From NCBI GenBank assembly GCA_008501735.1, contig QQUF01000040.1, positions 134,431 to 198,430 of the forward strand: a DNA stretch of 64,000 bases. Reading direction: 5' to 3'. The position numbers and the translations under genes are program-made. Below are positions 50,095-58,568 of the stretch, piece after piece. Every line of letters begins with the position of its first letter. The first letter of the stretch is position 1. The stretch is from Calditrichota bacterium. Lineage in GTDB: Bacteria; CLD3. Under the pieces are notes generated by a model, which was given only the letters and a program-made list of their open reading frames with translations, had not been told where the DNA came from and did not search any database.

Positions 50095-51714
50095 TTATCC
50101 TAAAAATGGATAGCGGTAATTTGTAGGTGGAACGAAAGTTTCTTTGATTGAGCGAGGTGAACACCAACGCATTAAGTTGATTGCTGAACCTGCTTTGTCG
50201 TTTGTACCAGAAGCTCTTGCTCCTCCAAAAGGTTGTTGTCCGACAACTGCACCTGTTGGTTTGTCGTTAATATAAAAGTTTCCTGCTGCGTGAACTAAGG
50301 CTTTGCTCATTTTTTCAATTACATAACGGTCTTGAGAGAAAATCGCTCCCGTCAACGCATACTCGGAAGTTGAGTCAACAAGTGCTAAAGTCTCTTCAAA
50401 TTTGTTCGGGTCGTAAACATAAATTGTGAGAATCGGTCCGAAGATTTCTTCACACATCGATTTGAATTTTGGATTAGAAGTAAGAATTACTGTTGGTTCA
50501 ACAAAGTAACCTTTAGATTTGTCGCAGTTTCCACCGAAAACAACCTCTGAGTCGTCAGAATTAATTGCGTGGTCAATGTAAGATTTACATTTGTCAAAAG
50601 ACGCTTCGTCAATTACAGCGTTTACAAAATTGCTGAAATCTTCGACATCACCCATTGTAATTTCTGCCAAATCTTGTCCGACGTAAGTTTTGACTTCTTC
50701 CCAAAGATTTGAAGGAATGTAAGCTCTTGAAGCCGCAGAACATTTTTGCCCTTGATACTCAAAAGCACCTCTTGTAATTGCTGTTGCTAAAGCTTTTGGG
50801 TCTGCTGCTTCGTGTGCAAAAATGAAGTCTTTTCCACCTGTTTCACCGACAATTCTTGGGTAAGTTTTGTAGTTTGAAACATTTGCACCGATTGTTTTCC
50901 AAAAGCTATTGAAAACTCTTGTTGAACCTGTGAAGTGAATTCCTGCAAAATTTCTGTCATTCAAAACAACGTCGGTAATGTCAGCACCACTTCCATAAAC
51001 CAAGTTAATCACACCTTCAGGGACTCCTGCTTCTTTGAAGAGTTCCATCAAGTAGTGAGCAGAAAAAATTTGAGTTCTTGAAGGTTTCCAAAGAACAACA
51101 TTTCCCATCAAAGCCGGAGCAGTTGGTAAGTTTCCTGCAATCGAAGTGAAGTTAAAAGGCGTGATTGCGTAAACAAAACCTTCGAGTGGTCTTTGCTCGG
51201 TTCTGTTCCAAATTCCTTGAGAAGAAATTGGTTGTTGTTCGCAAATTTCTTGCATAAACTGAACGTTGAATCTGAAAAAATCAATCAATTCACAAGCAGC
51301 GTCAATTTCAGCTTGAAAAGCATTTTTGGATTGTCCAAGCATCGTTGAAGCGTTGAGTAAATCTCTGTGAGTTGTTGTGAGGAGTTCAGCAGCTTTCAAG
51401 AAAATCGAAGCTCTATGTTCCCAAGACATTGCAGCCCAAGCCGGAGCAGCTTTCATTGCAGAATCAATTGCCATTTGAACGTGTTCTTTGTTTCCTTTGT
51501 GGTAACGAGCCAAAACGTGCTGATGGTCGTGTGGACAAACAACTGTGTCCAAATTTCCTGTTTCGATTTTTTTACCACCGATTTCCAAAGGTAAGTTCAA
51601 TTCTTCGGATTTCATTTTTTTGAGTGCCGCTTGCAAAGACACTTTTTCAGGAGAGTTAGGAGCGTAACCTTTTACAGGTTCATTAACCGCTCTTGGAACT
51701 TTAAACATTGACAT
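50095..51714 (-). CDS. pruA: L-glutamate gamma-semialdehyde dehydrogenase (1-pyrroline-5-carboxylate dehydrogenase)
   Basis: A 539-residue aldehyde dehydrogenase that oxidises glutamate semialdehyde to glutamate with NAD+, the second step of proline breakdown. The start FKVPRAVNEPVKGYAPNSPE is the eukaryote-like (ALDH4A1) form of the family. The NAD-binding FTGSTRVFN, the Glu loop PRIVGETGGKDFIF, the catalytic Cys in YQGQKCSAASRAYIP, and CEEIFGPILTIYVYD follow. No proline dehydrogenase gene is adjacent. It begins 20 bp after the Uma2 stop on the same strand. Confidence 0.95.
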   Translation of the reverse strand: MSMFKVPRAVNEPVKGYAPNSPEKVSLQAALKKMKSEELNLPLEIGGKKIETGNLDTVVCPHDHQHVLARYHKGNKEHVQMAIDSAMKAAPAWAAMSWEHRASIFLKAAELLTTTHRDLLNASTMLGQSKNAFQAEIDAACELIDFFRFNVQFMQEICEQQPISSQGIWNRTEQRPLEGFVYAITPFNFTSIAGNLPTAPALMGNVVLWKPSRTQIFSAHYLMELFKEAGVPEGVINLVYGSGADITDVVLNDRNFAGIHFTGSTRVFNSFWKTIGANVSNYKTYPRIVGETGGKDFIFAHEAADPKALATAITRGAFEYQGQKCSAASRAYIPSNLWEEVKTYVGQDLAEITMGDVEDFSNFVNAVIDEASFDKCKSYIDHAINSDDSEVVFGGNCDKSKGYFVEPTVILTSNPKFKSMCEEIFGPILTIYVYDPNKFEETLALVDSTSEYALTGAIFSQDRYVIEKMSKALVHAAGNFYINDKPTGAVVGQQPFGGARASGTNDKAGSAINLMRWCSPRSIKETFVPPTNYRYPFLG

Positions 51715-51733
51715 TTATTTTTTCCTTAATTTA

Positions 51734-52312
51734 TTAATTTTCTAAGAGTGAAAAATCAACTCTTTCGTAAATTTTTTTAACTGCTACTTCACAATTTGGA
51801 GAATTTAATGAAAAAAAATCTTCTAAAGAAACAATCTCTTTCAAACTCCAAACTCCTTTTTCATCTTTATGAAAATGTTCAATTCTTACTTCCGATTGAG
51901 AAACCAAAACGTAATCGGTTAAGCTTTCCAAACTTCTGTAAAGCATAAATTTTGTTCCTCTGTCGTAATCCTTTGTTGACTCCGATAGAACGTCAAAAAT
52001 GACTTTGGGATTTGAAATCGTGTCTTGTCGATTTTCATAAAATTTAATTTCACCACAAACTACAAAAATATCAGGGTAAGTGAAAAACTCATTTTGCGCT
52101 TGAACTCTTAAGCCAATGAAAAAGACTTCACAGATTTCCTTTTCTAAACAATCCATTAATAAAGCCGTCAAACTTCCAGAAATTCGATTATGGTTTGCTG
52201 TTCCACTTTCCATTTCTTGAATTTTTCCTTTGTGAAATTGATGTCTTGATTCAGAAAATTCTTCCAAATCAAAGTACTCTTGCAAAGTCGAATTTTTTTC
52301 TAAGTTTTTCAT
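51734..52312 (-). CDS. Uma2-family (DUF820, PD-(D/E)XK-like) protein
   Basis: About 192 residues. I take the ATG at 52312 (MKNLEKNSTLQEYF, with GGAA before it); the frame extends to a TTG at 52342. The Uma2 core is visible as YPDIFVVCGEI, VIFDVLSESTKDYDRGTKF and YRSLESLTDYVLVSQSEVRI. The PD and E residues of the restriction-endonuclease-like fold are in place and the usual K of E-x-K is replaced by S (EVLS-type in the family). Biological role is unclear; Uma2 genes are common in cyanobacteria and mobile contexts. It begins about 33 bp downstream of the ispG stop. Confidence 0.88.
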   Translation of the reverse strand: MKNLEKNSTLQEYFDLEEFSESRHQFHKGKIQEMESGTANHNRISGSLTALLMDCLEKEICEVFFIGLRVQAQNEFFTYPDIFVVCGEIKFYENRQDTISNPKVIFDVLSESTKDYDRGTKFMLYRSLESLTDYVLVSQSEVRIEHFHKDEKGVWSLKEIVSLEDFFSLNSPNCEVAVKKIYERVDFSLLEN

Positions 52313-52344
52313 TTTTTCCAATTTTGCGGTGCTAACGCTCAAAA

Positions 52345-54402
52345 CTACACTTTTTCAATCCATTTATCATTTTCTTTAATCAAGTCAACAAGTCGGTCAA
52401 CCGCTTCAATTTCTGGAATTCCCGTTTTGACACACTCTTTTCCGACAAACAAATTTATCTTTCCCGGAACTGAACCAACGTAACCAAAATCTGCGTCAGC
52501 CATTTCTCCCGGACCATTTACGATGCAACCCATTATTGCGATTTTTACACCTACTAAGTGGTCAGTTCGTTTTTTGATTTTTTCGGTTACTTCTTGTAAG
52601 TCAAAAAGAGTTCTTCCACAACTCGGGCAAGAAATGAAATCAGTTTTGGAAATTCTTGTTCTTGTCGCTTGTAAAATTCCGTAAGAGACACGAGCCAAAA
52701 TTTCAGGATTTCCACTTCCGACAACCAAAACCGAGTCGCCAATTCCGTCGCAAAGCAAAGAACCGATTTCTGTCGCACTTCGCAAAAGTTGTTCCTCTTC
52801 TTCACCGAATGTGTTGGCAATTAAAGTGATGGGCAGTTTTGATTCTTTGTTTTCTAAAAACGCAGTTAGAAATCTGTAAAAAGGGACTGAACTAATTCCG
52901 GGTGAAGTTTTGAACGAAAAAGTAAGGTTTTCAAAATCCGTTTTTAAAATGGAATTAAGTTTTTCTTCTAAAATTTCAAAAGTAGAATCGGAGTCAATTT
53001 TAAAACAAATCTCTAACAACCTTTCTGAATTTTTTGCGAAAGAAATTGATTGAGTCAAAGTAGAGTTTTTTGTCCCATTTTCAACTAAAAGTGCAAACTT
53101 TGAAGCAACACTTTTGAACTTTTCAAAAACTTTTGCACTTGAAGATTCAACTGTTAAAGCATTAAAAAAATCAGAGTTAAGTTTTTGTGCTTTTTTTACG
53201 AAGGTCTCAAATTTTTCAGCTTCACTTTCCTCAATCCAAAATCTAATAATTTCGGTTTTTGATTCTGCTTTTAAGCAATCATTTATAATTTTTACTGTTT
53301 CGGGGAAGTGTTCAAAGTCCTCAAAAAATTGCGTTTCAACAGGAAGTGTGTAGTTTCCACCAAAGTTGAAAGTGCCGTTTTGGAGTTCAATTGTCTCACG
53401 TTTCTCGTAAACAAAAGGATTCCGTTTTTCTGAAATCTCTGAGTGTCTCACTCCGAGTGAGGCTCTCAGTTTTGATTCCGACTGAGAGCCTGAACTTGAA
53501 GTCAGACCCTCAGAAGAAATAAATTGATTGTATTTTTTAGCTAAAGCATAGGCGACAGGAATTTCGTGAATTGAGTCCTCTGTTAGCGAAACTCGAATTG
53601 TGTCGCCAATTCCGTCTTCAAGCAAAGAGCCAATTCCGACAGCGGATTTAATTCTTCCGTCTTCTCCATCGCCTGCTTCCGTTACTCCAAGATGAAACGG
53701 ATAATCCATTCCAAACTCGTACATTCTTGAGGCAAGAAGCCTGTAAGCCTGAATCATTACTTGAGCATTTGAGGCTTTCATCGAAATTATTAAATCTTTG
53801 TAGTTGTAAGATTCGCAGATTCTGACAAACTCTAGTGCTGACTCAACCATTCCTTCAGGAGTGTCGCCAAAACGATTCATAATTCTGTCTGAAAGTGAAC
53901 CGTGATTTGTTCCGATTCTCATTGAAACGCCGTTAGTTTTACATTTTTTTACGAGAGGTGCAAATTTTTTTTCTATTCTTTCAAGTTCAGCTTGGTACTC
54001 AGAATCTGTGTATTCCAAAATTGCAAATTTCTTTTTGTCTGCAAAATTACCTGGATTGATTCTGACTTTATCCACAAAATCTGCTGCAATCATTGCTGCG
54101 TCAGGTTTGAAGTGAATGTCTGCAACGAGTGGAATTTTATAGCCTCGTTTATGAATTGCCTCACGAATATTTTTTAAATTTTGGGCTTCTTTTAGTGAAG
54201 GAGCTGTGATTCTTACGACTTCACAACCTGCTTCGTAAAGTTCGATTGCCTCTTTTACGGTCTTTTCCGTGTCCATTGTGTGGGAAATTGTCATTGACTG
54301 AATTCGGATTGGATTGTTTCCGCCGACAGGAACATCACCGACATTTACAACTCGTGTTGGTCTGCGTTTCCAAGAAAAATTATTTTCACAATATTTTTGC
54401 AT
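52345..54402 (-). CDS. ispG: (E)-4-hydroxy-3-methylbut-2-enyl-diphosphate synthase, long form
   Basis: A 685-residue iron-sulfur enzyme of the MEP isoprenoid pathway that reduces MEcPP to HMBPP. The TIM-barrel domain (about 1-290: PIRIQSMTISHTMDTEKTV, PLVADIHFKPDAAM, KVRINPGNF) is separated from the C-terminal cluster domain (FISCPSCGRTLFDLQ and GCIVNGPGEMADADFGYVG, giving three Cys and a Glu for the 4Fe-4S cluster) by a roughly 270-residue insert. That is the layout of Bacteroidota, Chlorobi and plant enzymes. A palindrome-rich stretch lies inside the frame at 53447-53491. Confidence 0.95.
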   Translation of the reverse strand: MQKYCENNFSWKRRPTRVVNVGDVPVGGNNPIRIQSMTISHTMDTEKTVKEAIELYEAGCEVVRITAPSLKEAQNLKNIREAIHKRGYKIPLVADIHFKPDAAMIAADFVDKVRINPGNFADKKKFAILEYTDSEYQAELERIEKKFAPLVKKCKTNGVSMRIGTNHGSLSDRIMNRFGDTPEGMVESALEFVRICESYNYKDLIISMKASNAQVMIQAYRLLASRMYEFGMDYPFHLGVTEAGDGEDGRIKSAVGIGSLLEDGIGDTIRVSLTEDSIHEIPVAYALAKKYNQFISSEGLTSSSGSQSESKLRASLGVRHSEISEKRNPFVYEKRETIELQNGTFNFGGNYTLPVETQFFEDFEHFPETVKIINDCLKAESKTEIIRFWIEESEAEKFETFVKKAQKLNSDFFNALTVESSSAKVFEKFKSVASKFALLVENGTKNSTLTQSISFAKNSERLLEICFKIDSDSTFEILEEKLNSILKTDFENLTFSFKTSPGISSVPFYRFLTAFLENKESKLPITLIANTFGEEEEQLLRSATEIGSLLCDGIGDSVLVVGSGNPEILARVSYGILQATRTRISKTDFISCPSCGRTLFDLQEVTEKIKKRTDHLVGVKIAIMGCIVNGPGEMADADFGYVGSVPGKINLFVGKECVKTGIPEIEAVDRLVDLIKENDKWIEKV
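53447..53491. repeat. Nested inverted repeats inside the ispG frame
   Basis: CTCACTCCGAGTGAG (53447-53461) is a 15-bp palindrome. It overlaps AGGCTCTCAGT at 53460-53470, which pairs exactly with ACTGAGAGCCT at 53481-53491. Translated, the area gives a low-complexity Ser-rich linker (TSSSGSQSESKLRASLG) between the barrel and the inserted domain. It looks like an acquired palindromic element kept in frame. Confidence 0.6.
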
Positions 54403-54584
54403 TTTTTGACTTTCAGTGTTTTAATAAAATCGGGAAAATTTAAGTTTTTGTAAAATTTTTTACACTAAAAAAAGAAATTAAGGGCTAAATTATATTTATC
54501 TCAATTCATTTCTTAGGAATTTATTTGTTTACGAATGGATTTAAAACCTTTAGATAAGCAAACTTTTAAATAGTAGAAGTAAAA

Positions 54585-55355
54585 ATGCAAGAAACACAAG
54601 TTGAAAAATTAAATCAAGACATCAAATCTTTACAAGAACAACTTGAAAAGGCAGAACAAAAAATTGCTACAACAGAAAAGAATTTTGAAAAACTTCGTGA
54701 AAAATTTGACTTAGTTTTTAAAAATACAATTGATATTTTTATGTTAGTTAGTGCGGTTACAGGAAAAATTTTTGATGTTAGTAGTTCTGTAAAGGAACAT
54801 TTGGGGTATGAATCTGATGAATTAATAGGTAAAAAATTTGTTGAACTTTTTCCTCCTGAAGCAGAGGCACAAGGTGAGGTGATATTCGATAAAATAAGAA
54901 TTTTCGATGGTGTTTTTGCTGAAGAAACTTTTTACAAAAATGATGGTTCTATTTGTTTTATGGATTTATCTGCTTTTATGGGAGAAATGGCTGGGACTAA
55001 GGTAATTTTTGCAACTTTAAGAGACGTTTCGGAAAGAAAGAAGAGAATTGAAGAAGTTGAAAAAGTTAAAAAAATGGAAGGTGCCTTAGCTATGTCAGGA
55101 GCTGTTAGTCACGAATTAAACCAACCTTTACAAATAATCATAGGCTTTTCAGACTTAATAATTAAGGATAAAATAGACAAAGAAAAACTTGATGTTTATC
55201 TAAGTAAAATTAAAATTCAGTCGAAAAGAATGTCTAAAATAATTGGCAAACTCACAAATATTACAGAATATAAAACTTTAAAATATATTGATTCATTTGA
55301 AATTATGGATATAAATGGTACAGAAGAAGAAACTGAGAATCAAAATCTAACCTAA
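54585..55355 (+). CDS. PAS-HisKA protein lacking the kinase ATPase domain
   Basis: A soluble 256-residue protein. Residues 1-45 form a coiled coil, 50-155 a PAS domain (FKNTIDIFMLVSAVTGKIFD, LGYESDELIGKKFVELFP, TLRDVSERKK), and 165-230 a HisKA dimerisation domain with SHELNQPLQIIIGFSDL, where the phospho-His is present. The frame stops at 256 and no HATPase_c N, G1 or G2 box follows. It cannot autophosphorylate alone. It may accept phosphate or act as a dimer partner or sensor. It is 19 bp upstream of the fusion protease, with AGGAGG-type spacing, so the two are cotranscribed. Confidence 0.82.
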   Translation: MQETQVEKLNQDIKSLQEQLEKAEQKIATTEKNFEKLREKFDLVFKNTIDIFMLVSAVTGKIFDVSSSVKEHLGYESDELIGKKFVELFPPEAEAQGEVIFDKIRIFDGVFAEETFYKNDGSICFMDLSAFMGEMAGTKVIFATLRDVSERKKRIEEVEKVKKMEGALAMSGAVSHELNQPLQIIIGFSDLIIKDKIDKEKLDVYLSKIKIQSKRMSKIIGKLTNITEYKTLKYIDSFEIMDINGTEEETENQNLT

Positions 55356-55374
55356 AAATTCGGAGGAATTCGAG

Positions 55375-58173
55375 ATGACTTCCAAAGAATCAAAATCATT
55401 TGTTCAATCCACAATAGAATACTTTTGGGACGTGAACGACCTTGAGAAACGAACTCACCAATTACGTAAAAAAATCAAAAACATTTTTGAACACGAAAGT
55501 CTTAACTACGAAAGCCTAAGGGATTTAGCAGTTTTAATGATTTTCTACGGAACTCCACTTGACATTAGTGAAATTGTTGGAATGAAAGTCAGCAATTTAG
55601 AAAAAGTTGAAATGGGAAGATTTAAGCTAAACCTTAAATCAGATGATGGTAGAAAGGAAAGGACTTTTGTGTTATCTACAGAAGTTTCAAATGCAATCGA
55701 GAAAATGATTCAAGTTGCTGAAATTCCCGAATATGCTCATCTTTTTGTAAACCAAAACGAAAATCCGCTTTCGCACCCCGAACTTTTCAGAATTGTCCAA
55801 AATTATTCGAATGAAAAACTGCTTCGTCAAGTTGGTGCAGATTCGCGTTTGACTGTTCGTGACCAATATATGGTTTTACCAACTCCTGCAAGGCTTCAAG
55901 CAAACCCGAATTACTCTGGCAAAGATGTTACAATTGCATTTTTAGATTCAGGGTTTTATCCACACCCAGATTTAGTTCAGCCGACAAACCGAATTTTGAA
56001 ATACATTGATTTGACAGGAAGAAACGTTCCTTTAGAAGAACCAAATCTTGATGCTTGGCACGGAACGATGACAACTGTTTGTTGTGCTGGAAACGGCTAT
56101 TCTTCAAATGGACTTTACAGTGGAATTGCCAAAAATGCGAATCTCGTTTTACTCGCAGTCGGTGAAGATGGCGGAATTGACAGAGACAATATTTTAAAAG
56201 GAATTCGTTGGGTAATTTCAAATCGTGAAAAATATAACATTAAGGTTTTAAACATTTCTTTAGGAAGTGGACTTGAAATTTCCTTCAGAAGCAGTCCGAT
56301 TGATGAAGCCGCAGAACTTGCGATTCAAGCTGGAATTGTTGTCGTTGCAGCTGCTGGAAATGACCCGTTTAGACCGAGTGTTCCTCCTGCAAATTCGCCA
56401 AATGTAATTACTGTTGGTGGTTTCAATGACAAAAATGTTCCTTTTGAAACAAATTACTCGGCTTACCATTCGCAGTTTGGAAAAACAATTGACGGCTTGA
56501 CTAAACCGGAAATTACTGCTCCTGGAACTTTAATCGCTGCTCCGATTCTACCCAAAACTCCACTCTTTGACAAAGCAAGAGTTCTGTTTTATTTGAAGTC
56601 AATTCCAGATTCTGACTTAAAGCAAGAAATTAAAAAGCTGACTAAAGTTCTTGAACTTGAAAAAGAAGAGATTCCAAAAATACCTCAAGAATTAAGGAAA
56701 TTAATAGACTCACTAATTCAAAGAAACAAACTAATTTCTCCAACTTTTCAGCACGTTGACGGAACTTCTTTTGGAGCTCCTGTTGTTTGTTCGGTTGTTG
56801 CTCAAATGGTTGAAGCGAACCCAAATTTGCCACCTGATTTGATTCGTGAAGTTTTGATTAGCACAGCAGTTTCTATCCCTCACATTCCACGAGAACGTCA
56901 AGGTTACGGAACAATTAATGCGATGGAAGCAGTTGAATCGGTTGAAAGAGATGAATTTTTGCACTTTGTTACCCAAAAAGATTTCCCAAAAGTAGAAGGA
57001 AACCAAGTTACTTTTCATTTTGACGGTGGTGAAGATTGGGAAAAAGTTTCAGTTGCAGGAGATTTTAATAAATGGGACTCTAAAGCTAATCCACTCACTA
57101 AAATTAATGGAAATTGGGAAGCAAAAGTTGAAGTTAAGTTTCCTGGTCAGTACCGTTATAAATTTGTTCTTAACAATCATTTTTGGATTGAAGACCAGAA
57201 AAATAATGATGCCGAACCCGATTCTTTTGGTGGAATGAATTCAGTTTTTGAAATAAATGAATACTCTTACTCCGAAGAGTCTTTTAATGAAATTTTCAAA
57301 ATTTTGCACGTTGATAAAAACGAAAATTTGCGTGAAAATGCTCTCAGTGCTTTGGATTTTAATTTTCGTTGGCAATCCTCTGCGAGAAGTTCTCAAGTTT
57401 TCAATTACTTCCAAAAATGTATGGAAAATGTTTTAGCAAAACTTGATTCTGAACCACCCAAAAAAGGCTTAGAAATTATTCAACTTTATAACTGTGGAAC
57501 AATTCTTAGAACTAAAGATTTTTGCATTGGAATTGACATTGTTACAACTCGTCACGTTTGGGGAGTGAACTGGAAAATTTCTGAAAAAATTGCATCAAAA
57601 TTGACTGACAAATTAGATTTACTTCTTGTTACTCAAAGACTTCCTGACCATTTAGACATCGACATTATTCACCAAATGCTTCGAAGAGACAAAGATGTTG
57701 TTGTTCCACAAGAAGACAAAGATTTGATTTCAAGCGAATGCCAAGGGATAATGCCTTCAGGAAATCTTAATTTCAAATTTGGGAAAACAAATCTAAAGAT
57801 TAACGCCTCAAGAGCTTTGCACAGTTTTGACGGAGGTCGCAAAATCACGCAAAGAAATTATGAGTTGAAGTTTAACCGCAAAAAAATACTTTTTCTTGCC
57901 GACCACGATTACACAAAGTTCTTGGACTCCGGTGGAAAAGTTGATATTTTATTTGCTAAAATTGGTGAGCTAAATCTTGATTTTACACCGATTGAAGCAA
58001 GGGAAATTTTACTTAAAAAAGTTCAACCAAAACTTTTAATTCCAACTCACATTGCCGAACTTGGTCATCCTGTTGAATCTGGTCAAGGAAGTTACGACAA
58101 AGTTGCTGACAGTCTTAGAGGGTGTGAAATTAATTATAAAATGTTAAGTTGGAGTGAAAGTTTATTCATTTAA
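55375..58173 (+). CDS. Multidomain cytoplasmic subtilase: recombinase-like + S8 peptidase + CBM48/AMPK-type + metallo-beta-lactamase-like
   Basis: A 932-residue protein without a signal peptide. Residues about 40-150 look like the first half of a tyrosine-recombinase catalytic domain (RDLAVLMIFYGTPLDISEIVG), but the catalytic Arg position is Asp63 and no H-x-x-R or Tyr follows. Residues 180-510 are a subtilisin domain with Asp191 (LDSGFYPHPD), His229 (WHGTMT) and Ser465 (GTSFGAP) intact. Residues about 545-630 are a CBM48/AMPK1 glycogen-binding domain (GDFNKW at 562). Residues about 690-932 are UlaG-like metallo-beta-lactamase, with the first motif degraded to TQRLPDH (753-759) while H844 and H892 remain. 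GGAGGAATT precedes the ATG. Confidence 0.85.
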   Translation: MTSKESKSFVQSTIEYFWDVNDLEKRTHQLRKKIKNIFEHESLNYESLRDLAVLMIFYGTPLDISEIVGMKVSNLEKVEMGRFKLNLKSDDGRKERTFVLSTEVSNAIEKMIQVAEIPEYAHLFVNQNENPLSHPELFRIVQNYSNEKLLRQVGADSRLTVRDQYMVLPTPARLQANPNYSGKDVTIAFLDSGFYPHPDLVQPTNRILKYIDLTGRNVPLEEPNLDAWHGTMTTVCCAGNGYSSNGLYSGIAKNANLVLLAVGEDGGIDRDNILKGIRWVISNREKYNIKVLNISLGSGLEISFRSSPIDEAAELAIQAGIVVVAAAGNDPFRPSVPPANSPNVITVGGFNDKNVPFETNYSAYHSQFGKTIDGLTKPEITAPGTLIAAPILPKTPLFDKARVLFYLKSIPDSDLKQEIKKLTKVLELEKEEIPKIPQELRKLIDSLIQRNKLISPTFQHVDGTSFGAPVVCSVVAQMVEANPNLPPDLIREVLISTAVSIPHIPRERQGYGTINAMEAVESVERDEFLHFVTQKDFPKVEGNQVTFHFDGGEDWEKVSVAGDFNKWDSKANPLTKINGNWEAKVEVKFPGQYRYKFVLNNHFWIEDQKNNDAEPDSFGGMNSVFEINEYSYSEESFNEIFKILHVDKNENLRENALSALDFNFRWQSSARSSQVFNYFQKCMENVLAKLDSEPPKKGLEIIQLYNCGTILRTKDFCIGIDIVTTRHVWGVNWKISEKIASKLTDKLDLLLVTQRLPDHLDIDIIHQMLRRDKDVVVPQEDKDLISSECQGIMPSGNLNFKFGKTNLKINASRALHSFDGGRKITQRNYELKFNRKKILFLADHDYTKFLDSGGKVDILFAKIGELNLDFTPIEAREILLKKVQPKLLIPTHIAELGHPVESGQGSYDKVADSLRGCEINYKMLSWSESLFI

Positions 58174-58187
58174 AAAAGGGCAAAATT

Positions 58188-58562
58188 ATGAAATTAGAAC
58201 ACTTGAAAACAATACTCATCATTTTTATGGTTGGGGTAATTTGGAATATTTTCCAAATGGCTTATAATTTTGATACTTCAACAACAGTAATTTTTATTGA
58301 TTTAGCAATAATTATCTTATCAATTATTGCTTGTTTTGCCTTTGCTAAAAATTATAACCAAACAGCAGGAATGTTTATCATTGCAAGTTCAAATATTCAC
58401 TTGGTCAGTTTTTTAATGGATATTTTTACAGGAAGATTTGAACTTAATTTATTTCTGTTTCAAATTCCTTCAATCATAATTGGGTTATTAATTTTAAAAT
58501 GGTTCGCTAAAACTCGTAATGAGCGAAAAGAAATGCATACAAAAGGTGAGTTCTGCGTTTAG
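58188..58562 (+). CDS. Small integral membrane protein, unknown function
   Basis: A 124-residue protein with four hydrophobic segments (about 7-22, 30-51, 58-80 and 88-106) and a charged C-terminal tail (AKTRNERKEMHTKGEF). I do not recognise a family. It begins 14 bp after the protease fusion with an AAGGG ribosome site, so it probably belongs to the same transcript and could be its membrane partner; that is inference from position only. It ends 6 bp before the convergent sulfotransferase gene. Confidence 0.6.
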   Translation: MKLEHLKTILIIFMVGVIWNIFQMAYNFDTSTTVIFIDLAIIILSIIACFAFAKNYNQTAGMFIIASSNIHLVSFLMDIFTGRFELNLFLFQIPSIIIGLLILKWFAKTRNERKEMHTKGEFCV

Positions 58563-58568
58563 TTTTAG

